In this document: piece by piece, positions 51,051 to 62,280 of the stretch | Layout: each line of letters opens with the position of its first letter | Position numbering within the stretch: position 1 is the first letter of the stretch | Source: Prorocentrum cordatum | Lineage: Eukaryota; Sar; Dinophyceae; Prorocentrales; Prorocentraceae | Direction of reading: 5' to 3' | Assembly (NCBI GenBank): GCA_963575745.1 | Contig: CAUYUJ010015291.1 | Span: 65,001-129,000, forward strand | DNA: 64,000 bases | Notes under the pieces: generated by a model | Told to the model about the DNA's origin: nothing | What the model saw: the letters and a program-made list of their open reading frames with translations, nothing else | The model's database searches: none | Translations under genes and position numbers: made by a program

Positions 51051-53610
51051 GCACCCCGCAATTGCGGATAAGAGTGGGAGGGGGGGAACGGGCGACGCGG
51101 GCGTCGAGCCGGCGGACCTCGTGGTCCGCACCTTCCCTGTCGATGGCGCCCTCCTCCTCCTCCTCCTCATCCTCTTCCTCCTCCTCCTCCTCCTCCTGTT
51201 TCTCCACGTTCTCCTTACATCCTCTCTTCTTCCGCGTCCTCCTCGTCCCCTGTTTACTCCTCTGCCTCGCTCTTCTTTCTCAAGATATCGGCAAACCAAT
51301 CCTTTGTTCCAACTTCTCTGATCCAGGCAAATCGCCAGGGTATAGTTGCTGGATGGGTTGGTGTGGATGAACGGAGCTTGAAGAGGTCTTGGGGGGTTCA
51401 GACGGCATGCAACATCCGCCACCGCGCTTGTGCGGCACTGGCGTGCTGTGTGGCAGGGTTCGTGGACGCCCCCCTCAGGAGGGTCCCCGAGCGCCCCGAG
51501 GCCCCTTAGTTGTGGGCGCCTTGAGGCAGCTTCCCCTGAACCCAGGCTTTGGGCACGGATGCCGGGTTGCAGCATGCAGCTGGATTGTCAATGTACGTGT
51601 TCAGACACAGCCCCGCCGCAGGCGCCGATGTGCTGTTGTAGAGTCAGCATGGGCCAGATCGGGGGAATGGTACGAGGGCGCTTTCCCAAACCAATGCGGG
51701 CAAGCTGGCCGCAGGCGCCGATTTGTGTGCTCTGACAAGTTCAGCGCGGGGGGGATCGCTGGTGAGCCACCCGGAACGAACGCAAAAAAATCCCGCCGCA
51801 GGCGCCGACTTTTTGGCTTACTCGGTGAACGTAGTTTGGGTCGCGGGTGGGTCGCGGGCTCTCCATCACCTCCACCTGGAAGGAGTTCAAGAACAGCCCG
51901 CCGCAGGCGCCGAACATTTTGATTTGTACACTGAACGCGGTTTGGGTCGCGGGTTCTCCACCTGGAACGAATGCAACAGAAACCCGCCGCAGGCGCCGAA
52001 GTTTTGGTTTGTTCGGCGAACGTAGTTGTGGTCGCGGGTGGGTCGCGGGCTCTCCACCTTCACCTGGAAGGAGTTCAAGAACAGCCCGTCGCAGGCGCCG
52101 AACATTTTGATTTGTACACTGAGCGCGGTTTGGGTCGCGGGTGGGTCGCAGGTTCTCCACCTGGAACGAATGCAACAGAAACCCGCCGCAGGCGCCGAAC
52201 AGTTTGGGTGGGTCGCGGGGTGGGTCGCGGGTGGGTCGCGGGTGGATCGCGGTGGGTCGCGGGTGGGTCGCGGGTGGGTCGCGGGTGGGTCGCGGGGTGG
52301 GTCGCGGGTGGGTCTCGGGGTGGGTCGCCGGTGGGTCGCGGGTGGGTCGCAGGCGCCAAAAGTTTTGGCTGTTCAGTGAACGTAGTTTGGGTCGCGGGTG
52401 GGTCGCGGGCTCTCCACCTTCACCTGGAAGGAGTTCAAGAACAGCCCGCCGCAGGCGCCGAACATTTTGATTTGTACACTGAGCGCGGTTTGGGTCGCGG
52501 GTGGGTCGCAGGTTCTCCACCTGGAATTAATACAAAAAAAACCGCCGCAAGCGACGAACAGTTTGGGTGGGTGGGTGGGTCGCGGGTGGGTCGCGGGGTC
52601 GGTCGCGGGTGGTCGGGTGGGTCGCGGGTGGGTCGCGGGGTGGGTCGCGGGGGTCGGGGTGGGTCGCGGGTGGGTCGCCGGGGGGGGGTGGGTCGCGGGT
52701 CGCGGGGTGGTCGCGGGGTCGCGGGTGGGTCGCGGGTGGGTCGCGGGTGGGTCGGGGTGGGTCGCGGGGGTCGCGGGGTGGGTCGCGGTGGGTCGCGGGT
52801 GGGTCGGGGTGGGCGGGTGGGTCGCGGGTGGGTCGCGGTGGGTCGCGGGGTGGGTCGGGTGGGTCGCGGGTGGGTGGGTCGCGGGTGGGTCGCGGGGTCG
52901 CGGGTGGGTCGCGGGGTGGGTCGCGGGGTGAGTCGCGGGTTGGTCGCGGGTGGGTCGCGGGTGGGTTGCCGGGGGGGTGTCAGGGTGGGTCGCGGGCGGG
53001 TCGCGGGGTGGGTCGCGTGTGGGTCGCGGGGTGGGTCGCGTGTGGGTCGCGGGGTGGGTCGCGGGTGGTTCGCGGGGTGGGTCGCGGGTGGGTCGTGGGT
53101 TGGGTCGCGGTTTGGGTCGCGGGTGGGTCGCGGTGTGGGTCGCGGGTGGGTCGCGGGCGGGTCGCAGGAGGGACGACGACAACAAAAAACAAGAAGCAGT
53201 AAACAACAAACAAACAACAAACAACAAGCAATAAACAACAATCATCAAACCACAATCAATAAATCATAATAATCATAATAATAGTAGTAATAATAATAAT
53301 AATAGTAACATTAATAACAATAATAATAATAACAATAATAATACTATTAATAATACTAATAATAATAATACTAATAATAACAACAATACTAATAGTAATA
53401 AAAATACTAATAATATTCATAATACTAATAATAATGATAATGATAATAACAATGCTAAGAATACGAATAATTTTCATAATAATAGTAACAATAATAATAC
53501 TAAGAATAAAAGTAATAGCACCACCAACAATGATAGCAGTAGCATCATCAACAACAGTAACACTTACAACACTTACGCCACTTCCAACACTTACAACGCT
53601 TACAACACTT

Positions 53611-53652
<42 letters not shown>

Positions 53653-53729
53653 GCAGCAGCAACAACAACAACAAGATCCCGCATCGCGGAATTCCACTTC
53701 AGCCACGCACCCAGGGACAGTGAATGACC
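51051..53729 (+). repeat. GGGTCGC composite element, long copy (about 2.7 kb)
   Basis: Begins GCACCCCGCAATTGCGGATA and ends CACGCACCCAGGGACAGTGA. It includes a TCC run (51148-51205), a non-array segment (51210-51600), a higher-order repeat with CCCGCCGCAGGCGCCGA, ATTTTGATTTGTACACTGA and TCCACCTGGAACGAATGC words (51780-52560), pure GGGTCGCGGGT units (52200-52345 and 52565-53165), then CAA/AAT repeats (53180-53690). Gly/Trp/Arg frames along it are artefacts of the 11-bp unit. Confidence 0.85.
53180..53690. repeat. AAC/AAT microsatellite within the composite
   Basis: AACAAAC units, AATAAT (53275-53500), then AACAAC to 53690. The short copy at 39220-39280 has a similar but smaller CAA stretch at the same place. 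Confidence 0.9.
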
Positions 53730-54150
53730 TTTCGGTTCAGCCCCCTCATTCTGATCTGGGGAAGAAATGGAGGAGAAGGAGGAAGAGGAGGACCAGCACG
53801 CATCCTGAAGGTGCCACAGGCGTCCCACTAAGCCGCTTGGGATCAAGGCCGAGGCTTAATACTGGCTCGGCAACGCTGCCATACCTGGTATGCTGACCAG
53901 GCGACGCGCCGCGCGTCAGAGGGGCCGTGCCGCCTCCGCGCGCGCGCGCCCCCGCGGCCGACGGGGGTGCCCCAGGGGGGGGAGGAACGCCAGGCAAGAA
54001 AGGGCCAGGGACCTCGAACCAGAGGGGGGAACCCTGGAACCCTGACAGCGGGGGGCATCCCGACCCTTTCCCACCCCACGCCCCACCCACACCACGGGGG
54101 GCACCCCGCGGCCGGCGGGGGCGCCGTCTCCAGAATTCGGGAGCCTTGAG

Positions 54151-54375
54151 ACGGGGGTCAACGCAAGCGGGGGTTAGCCAGGGCACCAGATCCTGCAGGA
54201 TCCTGCGAAGACCCCCTCTGGCTGACCCGGGTTAGCGAGCCGCTCGTGGCTGCGAGGCGGCCGAGCCTATTGGCTGACCCGGGTTTGCGAAGACCTGCGT
54301 TGCAGGTTTTCCTGCATTGCAGTTTTTGGTTTCCTGCTGACCCGGGTCTGGATTGACCCGGGTCAGAAGATCCCC
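54151..54375 (+). repeat. Dispersed repeat shared with 38347-38495, copy 2
   Basis: ACGGGGGTCAACGCAAGCGG, CACCAGATCCTGCAGGATCC and TGGATTGACCCGGGTCAG in the same order as copy 1. This copy is longer, with extra GCTGACCCGGGTT words between. Confidence 0.65.
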
Positions 54376-54514
54376 GAAGAATCCCTCGCCGCTCTCCGCC
54401 TTCTCCGACAAGTCCCCGGCTCCATATCGTGCCCGACGATACAGGCGGCAGTCGACCACTTTGCGTTCCCCGACCGCCCCGGTGCGTTCACCGGGCCCCC
54501 GACTTATGTGGGGT

Positions 54515-54722
54515 GGAAGGAGGAGGAGGAGGAGGAGGAGGAGGAGGAGGAGGAGGAGGAGGAGGGAGGAGGAGAGGAGGAGGAGAGGAGGAGGGAGGAG
54601 GAGGAGGAGGAGGAGGGAGGAGGAGGAGGAGGAGGAGGAGGAGGAGGAGAAAGAGGAGGAGGAGGAATTGAGGAGGAGGAGGAGGAGGAGGAGGAGGAGG
54701 AGGAGGAGGAGGAGGAGGGGGA
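54515..54722. repeat. GGA microsatellite
   Basis: About 200 bp of GGA with GGGAGGA variants. Confidence 0.9.
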
Positions 54723-54989
54723 TTCGAAACCACACTGACAATCGAGACAGAACGATTCTTGCCATTTCCGCTGCTGGAGGATCTCATGCGGTTTTCGGGC
54801 TGTAAGAAGCGACTCGGGACGAAAACCCGCCCACTCGTCCGCGCCGCCAGCAGCGGCCGCCGAGGGCCCTTTTGCGCGGGGCAGGCTGGCGCCGGAGAGC
54901 GGGCAGCTGCTGCGCATGGATCATGGGGTGGGCAGGGCGGCCGGCATCCCGAGGTGGCCGTCAAAGGGGGGCGCCCCCCCGGGGGCAAC

Positions 54990-55070
54990 GACAGGGGGGG
55001 GATTTGCATGGAGGGGGGACGCATCGACCCCCGACCGCCCACTGATTGCCGATAGGGGCCCGCATTGCGA
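54990..55070. mobile_element. Family D TIR element, partial inverted copy
   Basis: GACGCATCGACCCCCGACCG, CCCACTGATTGCCGATAGGG and GCCCGCATTG are the inverted complement of 14640-14700. GGGGCAACGACAGGGGGGGG just upstream resembles 14526-14546. Confidence 0.5.
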
Positions 55071-55375
55071 CAACAACCATGACGTCGGAGGCCTGGGATC
55101 CTGATTTGTTCGTCGCCTCCGCGCGGTTTGGCCCTCGCTCCCTGCGCACCCACTCGCTTCGGGCGAGCTGGAAAAAGCAGCTTTAGGGTGGGGGATGAAC
55201 TGCAGAATTGATGTACCCAATGTTGGATTGTTGTCGAATCTATGAGAAGCACGTAGAACGTTCGGAATGAGCTTCGAGCATTGTACATGTTTCGAAGATT
55301 TGACGATATAATGATTCTGGGGCGGATAAATTATGTAGTCAGATCCCTACCCGAAGCCTGTGCAAGTACAAGGCG

Positions 55376-55573
55376 TACAGTCACGAAGTTTTGCTTAGCG
55401 CGTCGCGCCGCTGGTTCTGGTCCACCAGGCAGCGGCGCGACACGCCAAATACGCCCGCGAGCCTTTCCCAGCCTCCCGCCCCGCGGAGCGGAGCGATACG
55501 CGATCCGCTCGCACGGCGTAGCGCGTCGCCTGGGCCAGCGTCGCAACACGCTGAACAACGACTCCCGATGGTA
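55376..55573 (+). mobile_element. TIR element, family C, copy 3
   Basis: Starts TACAGTCACGAAGTTTTGCT and ends ACGACTCCCGATGGTA. Internal TTCTGGTCCACCAGGCAGCG, CTCCCGCCCCGCGGAGCGGA and GCGTCGC words match copies 1 and 2. Same orientation as both. Confidence 0.65.
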
Positions 55574-55579
55574 ACCGCC

Positions 55580-56430
55580 CATCGATGACGGGCTGCGTTT
55601 TCATGAAAAGCAGCGGCCCCCATCGCTGGCAGGCTGCGTGTCCGGCAAAGCACACAGTCTCCTATCTCTGCCGCGCGCTGCGCTCTCGGAAAAGACCGTC
55701 GGCAATCATGGTCGCAATTTCCAGGCTGCGTCTGCGCAACGGAGATGCTGGGTTAGCCCTGGCTTTTTCCAAAACGCAGCGCTCTGGGATATCACAAGTT
55801 GATTTGTGGCCTCGGACATATTCCGTGGGCACCTCCCGGCTGGAGGTCCCAGGCGCGACAACTTCGACGATCCAGGATCCAAGTTGTTGGCGGGACTCTT
55901 TGTCAGACGAGTCTGGAACGACGGTGGTGCACATCTAATGCGCGCAGCTTGCCCCGCAGCTTCTGGGAGGAGGAAAGCGGATCGTTTGCGAACCCACCTG
56001 TCGCAGACAGGTTTTGTTTTGTTCTGTGTAGTTGTGGAATGCCTTTGCGTGGGAATATGTCTGTTACTCCACATGGCGTGGCCGAGACTTGTACAGATGA
56101 AGCATGCGCTATTTGCGTGAATAGCCTGACGCACAGCTTTGCATCGCGCCCGGTACGATTGTTGCGTGAGGGTGACGCGTTGTGCGCAGGAGTTCGTTTA
56201 GAACAAACAGTTTTCTGATCGTGCACCCTTTGCCCATTCGTCGAAAATATGCATGATCTCGATCAAGTTCTCCTTGGCGGGATTGTCCAGTTTCAGGGTG
56301 CCATCGATCTTCACAAGGATACTGCGAATGATAGGACTCTTCGAGTAATGACGATCCAGTACAAAGATCCTTCGCGTTTCTCTCCGTAATGATTTGCATT
56401 CCATTTGCAGTGCAACAGAGAACACACTGG
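55580..56430. other. Normal-composition stretch, possible undetected exons
   Basis: No arrays. Moderate GC and mixed codons on both strands. No domain recognised on either strand; see the minus-strand ORF at 56198-56425. Confidence 0.35.
56198..56425 (-). CDS. Short unrecognised ORF (75 aa)
   Basis: Translation contains RIFVLDRHYSKSPIIRSILV, KIDGTLKLDNPAKENLIEIM and HIFDEWAKG. Composition is protein-like and not Arg/Pro-biased, which is unusual for this window. No family recognised; could be one exon of a spliced gene. Confidence 0.25.
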   Translation of the reverse strand: MFSVALQMECKSLRRETRRIFVLDRHYSKSPIIRSILVKIDGTLKLDNPAKENLIEIMHIFDEWAKGARSENCLF

Positions 56431-56559
56431 TTAGTAAATTTGCCTGGCTTGTCCCCTCAACCCAGAGTGACGGATCTCCGGGGTCGTTGTTTTGTCGACG
56501 CCTTGAGGTCTTCTGGCAGGGTGGAGTGGGGAGTCGGGGGGGGAGGACGGAAGAAGAAG

Positions 56560-56586
56560 AAGAATAATAAGAAGAAGAAGAAGGGG

Positions 56587-56623
<37 letters not shown>

Positions 56624-57224
56624 CCAAAGAGAGAGAGAGAGAGAGAGAGTGGAGGAGAGAAAGAGAGAGAGAGAGAGCGGGAGAGAGGGACATACAATAT
56701 AGGCTTAGGCTTTACATACTCAGGGAGAGAAGGAGAGAAAGAGAGAGAGAGAGAGATTTATAACTATATAAACGAGAGAGGGAGAGATAGCGAGAGTGAC
56801 AGAACGACAGAGAGAGAGAGAGAGACCACCAGAGACAGAGAGAGAGAGATACATAGGGAAGGATAACGAGAAAGAGAGAGAGAGAGAGAGAGATACTGTT
56901 GTCGAAGCAACGGTTTTATGAGGAGGGGGAAGAGGGGACGGACCAGGAGCAGGAGTGGGAGGAGAGAGGTGGGATAGAGGGGAATCGAGAGAGAGAGAGA
57001 GAGCATGTATGTGTTCGGACATGTGTAGGTGTATGTGTATGTATATGGTTCTATATGTGTATATTCCATGTATATGGATACGCATATGTACGTGTTCATT
57101 TCTACGTCTGTGTGTATATGTGTGGGTATGTGTACGTAAATGTACATGGATACGTGTATGTCGACGCATCTGTATATGACTATGTTCGGAACATGGAAAC
57201 AAATTTGCACATGCATGCATCTAT

Positions 57225-57250
<26 letters not shown>
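56560..57250. repeat. GA dinucleotide and GTATATGT-type arrays
   Basis: AGAGAG (56585-57005 with interruptions), then purine-pyrimidine alternating TGTATATG words and a TA run (57230-57256). Confidence 0.9.
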
Positions 57251-57254
<4 letters not shown>

Positions 57255-57255
<1 letters not shown>

Positions 57256-60065
57256 ATCCCTGGGGGCGAGGCCGGGGGCCCCAGGACAGGTGCCTCCACC
57301 CCCCATGGGGGGACGGGGGCTCATTTTCCTTGTGTTTTACAAGGTTTCCGCGTCCTGGGCCTGGGAGGCCGCCGCCTGGACGGGGCGGCCGGGGAGGTCC
57401 AAAATAGTCCAGGAGGGCATCCAGAGGCTCCCAAGGCGGCCCAAGCGGGCCCCGAGTCGCCGAAAGACCGCTCCAGGACGCCCACGATAGGCTCCAGACG
57501 GCCCGAGAGGCTCCCCAAGGCACTCCACGACGCTTCCAGACGCCTCTCCAAAGCGCTTCACGAAGCCGAAATCGTTTATTTTACGAAGGTGTTGGACACA
57601 TTTTGCTTTTCCCGCCTTCTCAGCTTTCCGACGCTCCACGACGGCTCAAAGGCCCCCCGCGGACGCCCCAAGAGAGCCCAAGAGAGCCCAAGAGGCCTCC
57701 AAGAGGGGCTCAAGACGGCTCTGGAGGGCCCCAAGACGGTCCCAAACGCGCTCAAGACGGGCGAAGAGAGCCCCAAGACGGCCCAAGCGGGCCTCGAGTC
57801 GCCGAAAGACCGCTCCAGGACGCCCAAGATAGGCCCAAGACGGCCCGAGAGGCGCCCCAAGGCACTCCACGACGCTTCAAGACGCCTCTCCAGAGCGCTT
57901 CCAGAGGCCGAAATCGTTAATTTTACAAAGGTTTTCGAACGATTTTGGCCTTCCAGCCTTTTCGGCTGTCCGACGTTCCAAGACGGCTCAATAGGCCCCC
58001 AGGAGCGCCCCAAGACGGCCCAAGAGGGCCCCAAGAGGGCCCCTGAGTCGCCCAAGACAGCCCAACAGAGCCCCAAGACGGCCCCAAGATGCGCCTAAGA
58101 CGGGGACCACGACTCCAAGATTCGACCCTCCGGCTTGAAGAGTGCCCCAGGAGGCCCCAAGGAGCCCCCAAGAGGCCCCAGGAGGCCCCCAAGAGGCACC
58201 CAGGAGGCCCAAACGAGGCCTAAAGAGGCCACAAAACAGCCCCGAGGAGGCCCCACAACGGTCCCAAAACGGCTACCGAGAAGCTGCGAAACTGCCTTCA
58301 CGACGTCCCCGACAGGCCAACCACGAGATCCAAACCAACACCCATGAGGCCTCTGACCCACCACCCAGGGCACCGTGGCGGGAGCAGTGACAGCACTTGT
58401 GCACAGCATGTTCCGGCGGGAGCCTTCCGGAACACGCTGCAGGAGGAGGAGGAAGATCAGGAGGAGAGAGAGAGCTGGAGTGGGAGGAGGAGGAGGAGGG
58501 GGACGAGGAGGAGGAAGAGGTCTCCAAGACAGCTCGAAGATGGCCGAAGAGGCTTACACGAGGGCCCTAGGCGGCCCACGAGGGCCCCAAGGCGGTGCCC
58601 GAGGCGCCCGAGAGGGCCCCAAGACGGCCCCAAGAGAGCCCCAAGAAGGGAAACACGAATCGAGAATCCGAGCTTTCTACCCCGAGAGGTTCTCGGGAAG
58701 ACCCAAGATGCCCCCAATCGGATCCAAGAGGCCCCTGAGAAGCTCCCAAGAGGGCCGACGAGGTTCCAAGAGATCTCCCAAGGTGGCCCCAAGAGGCAGA
58801 ACTCATTGTTTTACGATTGGGCTTTGACGGGTTTTACGTTGTTTTCTGCCTTTGGCATCCCGATGTCCAACACGGCCCAAGAGGCTTTCAATACCGCTCC
58901 CATATAGAGGAAGAGGCCTCCAAGAGGGCCCCAAGACGGCCCGCGAGGGCCCCAAGACGGTGCTTGAGGCGCCCAAGACGGCCCCAGAGGGCCCCAAGAG
59001 CCCCAAGAGAGGCCCAAGAAGGGGAACGCGACCCAACAGCAGAGCGGTCCCCCCACAAGGCCCACAGGAGGCCGCAAGAGGCCCCCAAGTGGTCCGACGA
59101 GGACCCCAAAAGCTTCCCGAGGGCCTCAAAGGCCCGTAGGAGACGTCCAAGAGGCTTTAAAATAGCCCAAGAGTGCCCTCGATGCGTCAAAACTGCTTCC
59201 AGGACGCCCCCGGGAGGCTCCCGGATTGCCTCAATCTGGCAGCAGGTGGCCTCAAGTCGGGCCTCCACGCAGCCAAGACGGCCAATGACGGCTTCAAATT
59301 GCAGAACCCATGCCCCCAAGGGGCCCTCAGACGCCCCCCCAAGAAGCACCCAAGAGGTGCCTCCAACAGCCAGTTGACGAAGCATGCGGAACACCCCAGA
59401 AGCTCCTCAGATGCCGTCGCGCGCCTGTGCTTGATAGCGTTGTCCAAGATCGTCCAGCGCCCCCCGGCCTGGGCTAGAACCATGCAGGCCCAGCAGGCTC
59501 CAAGAGGCCCAGGAGGGCGCCAAGAGGGCCCCAAGATGCCCAAGATAAGCCCAAGACGGCCACAGAGGCCCCCAAGACGCTCCAAGAGGCCTCCAAGAGG
59601 CCCCCCCAGAGGGCCCCAAGAGGCCAAAATCGTTAATTTTACTAAGGTTTTGGACACATTTTGCCTTTCCCGCCTTTTCAGCTGACCGACGCTCCACGAC
59701 GGCTCAAAGGCCCCCCGCGGACGCCCCAAGACGGCCCAAGAGGCCTCCAAGAGGCCCTCAAGACGGCTCTGGAGGGCCCCAAGGCGGCCCAAGACGCGCC
59801 CAAGACGGGCGAAGAGAGGCCCAAGACGGCCCCCAGAGGGCCCCAAGAGGGGAACCGCGAACCCGAAATTCGAGCCTCCCGCCTCCACCGGGCCCCGGGA
59901 GGCCCCAAAGGGGCCCCAAGAGGCCCCAGGAGACCCCCAAAAGGCACCCAGGAGGCCCAAACGAGGCTTCAAGAGGCTCCCAAACAGCCCCCACGAGTTC
60001 CCCCTTGCGGGCCTCTCTGGCCCCTCCCGGGGGCCATCTTGGGCCACCTTCTCCTCGGGGTTCAT
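57255..60065. repeat. About 2.8-kb degenerate satellite of CCAAGAGGCCC / CCAAGACGGCC units
   Basis: Basic unit 11-12 bp. A non-repetitive linker with CGAAATCGTTAATTTTAC(A/T)AAGG and a CCTTTT/CCGCCTT stretch interrupts it at about 57563, 57911 and 59624, with a more diverged linker at about 58800. After the linker the text CGACGGCTCAAAGGCCCCCC resumes. This gives higher-order units of about 350 bp or multiples. A GGA run lies at 58438-58520. Long frames exist on both strands (399 codons plus, 292 codons minus). Confidence 0.8.
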
Positions 60066-60424
60066 AGCCCCGAGCTGGCGAGAATGCGAGAACCGTTTAA
60101 AGACAAATCAGATATGGTTTTGTCACTTGAGGCTGTCCTGTGGGTTCCCTTGGGGACTAATTCTCCTCGTTCGCCCAGTCTTCCTCCTCACTCCATGGAA
60201 GAAGCAAGACTCTCCTTGCGCTGGCTGGGGTCTTCCCGTCCATGCAGGGCTGGCGTTCCTCTTCCTCCTCCTCCTCCTCCTCCTCCTCCTCCTCCTCCGA
60301 TCCTTTCTCACCAGAGCCGTATGTTGCAACACTGTCGACACGATTTGAGTCATCAGAATAATCAGGGTGCGGTTGTTGTAGTCCGCGTTTTGATGTAGTT
60401 GGTGAAGCTCTCGTTGAGCATGCA

Positions 60425-60649
60425 ATGAGCCCTGCCAGGACGCCGAAGCAAGGACCGCCTTGGGCACAGGAGCGGCTCTGGCTCGTCGTGCTGCTGCCTA
60501 GCTCCAGGCCGGGGGACCTCTTTGTGGCCAAGACCCTCGCCGTGGCCGGAAGAGCCCCGCCGTTCTTTCGACAGCGGTCCTTCTGGCAGCACGCTCCCGT
60601 GTGGGGCGAGCTCGCGTTCACAATCGGGGAAGTCCGCGCTAGAACCTAA
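60425..60649 (+). CDS. Short unrecognised ORF (74 aa)
   Basis: The peptide includes ERLWLVVLLPSSRPGDLFVA and APPFFRQRSFWQHAPVWGEL, which is compositionally balanced. The stop falls inside the hairpin at 60639-60678. No family recognised; weak evidence. Confidence 0.2.
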   Translation: MSPARTPKQGPPWAQERLWLVVLLPSSRPGDLFVAKTLAVAGRAPPFFRQRSFWQHAPVWGELAFTIGEVRART

Positions 60650-60678
60650 GCGCGCGCGAAGCGCGCGCGTGGTTCTAG
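60639..60678. repeat. Strong GC hairpin next to a TA run
   Basis: CTAGAACC (60639-60646) pairs with GGTTCTAG (60671-60678), enclosing complementary GCGCGCGCG runs around a short loop. The right base joins a TATATATATA run. It could be a MITE remnant or extruded hairpin. Confidence 0.7.
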
Positions 60679-60679
60679 T

Positions 60680-61010
60680 ATATATATATATAGGTATATA
60701 TATATGTGTATATATATATGCATGCTTATGGATATGTGTACGGTTGTGGAGGTGTACATGTCTTTGCACATGTATAATTGCACGTAACTGTAGGGGCATG
60801 TGTACATATATGCATGTCTGCATGTTTATGTATGTGTGTATGCATGTGCATACGTAGGTGCTTACGCAGATGTCGTTGAACAGGTCCACGTGTACGCATA
60901 GGTGTATATGTATACATATATATATACACGTCGATGCGTCTGTGCGTAAATGTATATGTGCATGTGCATGTGTATGTACATGCATAGGTGCTGCATATAA
61001 TTATGCGTGC

Positions 61011-61046
<36 letters not shown>

Positions 61047-61140
61047 CACGGTATATATATATATATATGTGTGTGTGGGCGTGCACATGTGTATGCATAT
61101 GCACATGCATATGCACATGCATACGCGTGTGTACGTGTGT
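60680..61140. repeat. TA/TG purine-pyrimidine alternating array
   Basis: TATATATA, TGTATGTG and CATGTGCATG words, with long TA runs near 61010-61066. Confidence 0.9.
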
Positions 61141-61221
61141 TTCAACAACGGCTTGCGTAGGTGAAACGAGAGGGGGCCGCACGGTGATCTCCATCTCCGT
61201 TGGGGGCTCAAAGTGCTATCG

Positions 61222-61590
61222 GATGCAGGCTCTCGTCCATCACCTCTTCGGTGAGTCTCTGCGGTCCGCGGGGACCGCGGCGATAGTCTGGGCTGCGAGG
61301 AGCGAGTGCCCGGCCTGCGTCTGCAGTCCTGCCCTAAGCTGCGGTGCTGGAGCACCGATCGTGGCTCCTGAGGCGCCCTCCTGACTTGAGACCGTGCTGG
61401 GGCACGCCGCCCGCGTGCTGGTCTTCCTGGCAGGCGCGGCTTGCGGCGCGGCGGGCCACTGCTTGGCCAGCCGGCGCTGGCGCGCGCGACGGGAGGAGTC
61501 ACCTTGCTCGGGAGCGCTCAGCCTGGAGGGCGAGGCCCGTGAACAGGCAACGGCTGCCAGAACCAGGCGCTGCGGTGCGACGCTGTGAGG
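61222..61590 (+). pseudogene. N-terminal part: Cys-rich and hydrophobic segment, split by TGA
   Basis: Frame 2 reads MQALVHHLFGESLRSAG, then a Cys-rich CPACVCSPALSC, then PEAPS and a TGA at 61382-61384. The same frame continues TVLGHAARVLVFLAGAACGA and AGHCLASRRWRARR, a probable membrane segment with a basic end. A membrane-associated N-terminus on a retroelement protein is unusual. The TGA makes this copy defective unless it is a sequence error. Confidence 0.45.
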
Positions 61591-62280
61591 ATGGCGCATC
61601 CGCTGAGAGCGCTCGCAGCACTGCCAGGGGACTTTGTGATGATTAGGTACGCCGTCGGCGGCAGGCGCCTGTGGCACGAGCGGCTCGTGCTGGCGATCGC
61701 GGCTGGACCCCCGTGGGGGGTGGGGATTCTGACCCCAGACCGCGGCGCCTACTCGGAGGTGCTGGTGGGCGGCCCCGACGTGGTCTGCGCGGGAGGCGCT
61801 GCAGGCGGCGCCGAAGGCGGGATCGGGGGCGATCCTGAGTGCCGTTTCCGCGCGGTGCCACTGGTGGCGGCGGTCAGGGCGGCCCAGCAGTCGGTGGAGA
61901 CGGAGCTCGGGCTGCCAGCTGCGGCGGCGGCGGTGCCGAACGTCGGAGGCCGAGAGATGCCAGCAGGAGCTGCGGTGGCTGCGGCGGGAGCACCACCAGC
62001 AGCGGGCGGCGGCGCGGCGGCTGGGGCTGGCGGCCCGGCGGCGGCTCTCGGCGGCGGCGTCGGCGGAGGCGCGTTGCCGGCCATTGCTGCGGTTGGCGGC
62101 GCCGCAGGCGGTGCTCTGGCGGCAGCTGCGGCGCCCGCGGCGGCCGCCGGCGGGGTGGCTATCGGCGCGCCAGGCGGCTCGCGGCCGTGCCCGCGGTCGG
62201 CCCCGCCGCGGCGGCGGCAGCTGCTGGCGGTGCGGCCCCCGGGGCTGGAGCTGGTGGCGCGGCGCCCGTGGCCCCGGGCG
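61585..62280 (+). CDS. Retroelement domain with GDFVMIRY motif and Ala/Gly linker
   Basis: ATG 61585 opens MRMAHPLRALAALPGDFVMI, then WHERLVLAIAAG and WGVGILTPDRGAYSEVLVGG, a beta-rich module about 60 residues long. It is followed by a long Ala/Gly-rich linker. The frame stays open to 62352, but from about 62280 the conserved sequence is one frame over, so a frameshift lies in the GC-rich linker. The start overlaps the previous block's stop. The function is unknown. Confidence 0.5.

Noticed and set aside
51971-53269. 432-codon Gly/Trp/Arg-rich frame and its Pro-rich complement
   Set aside because: The 11-bp GGGTCGCGGGT unit is open in several phases; peptide motifs follow unit variation, not codon conservation.
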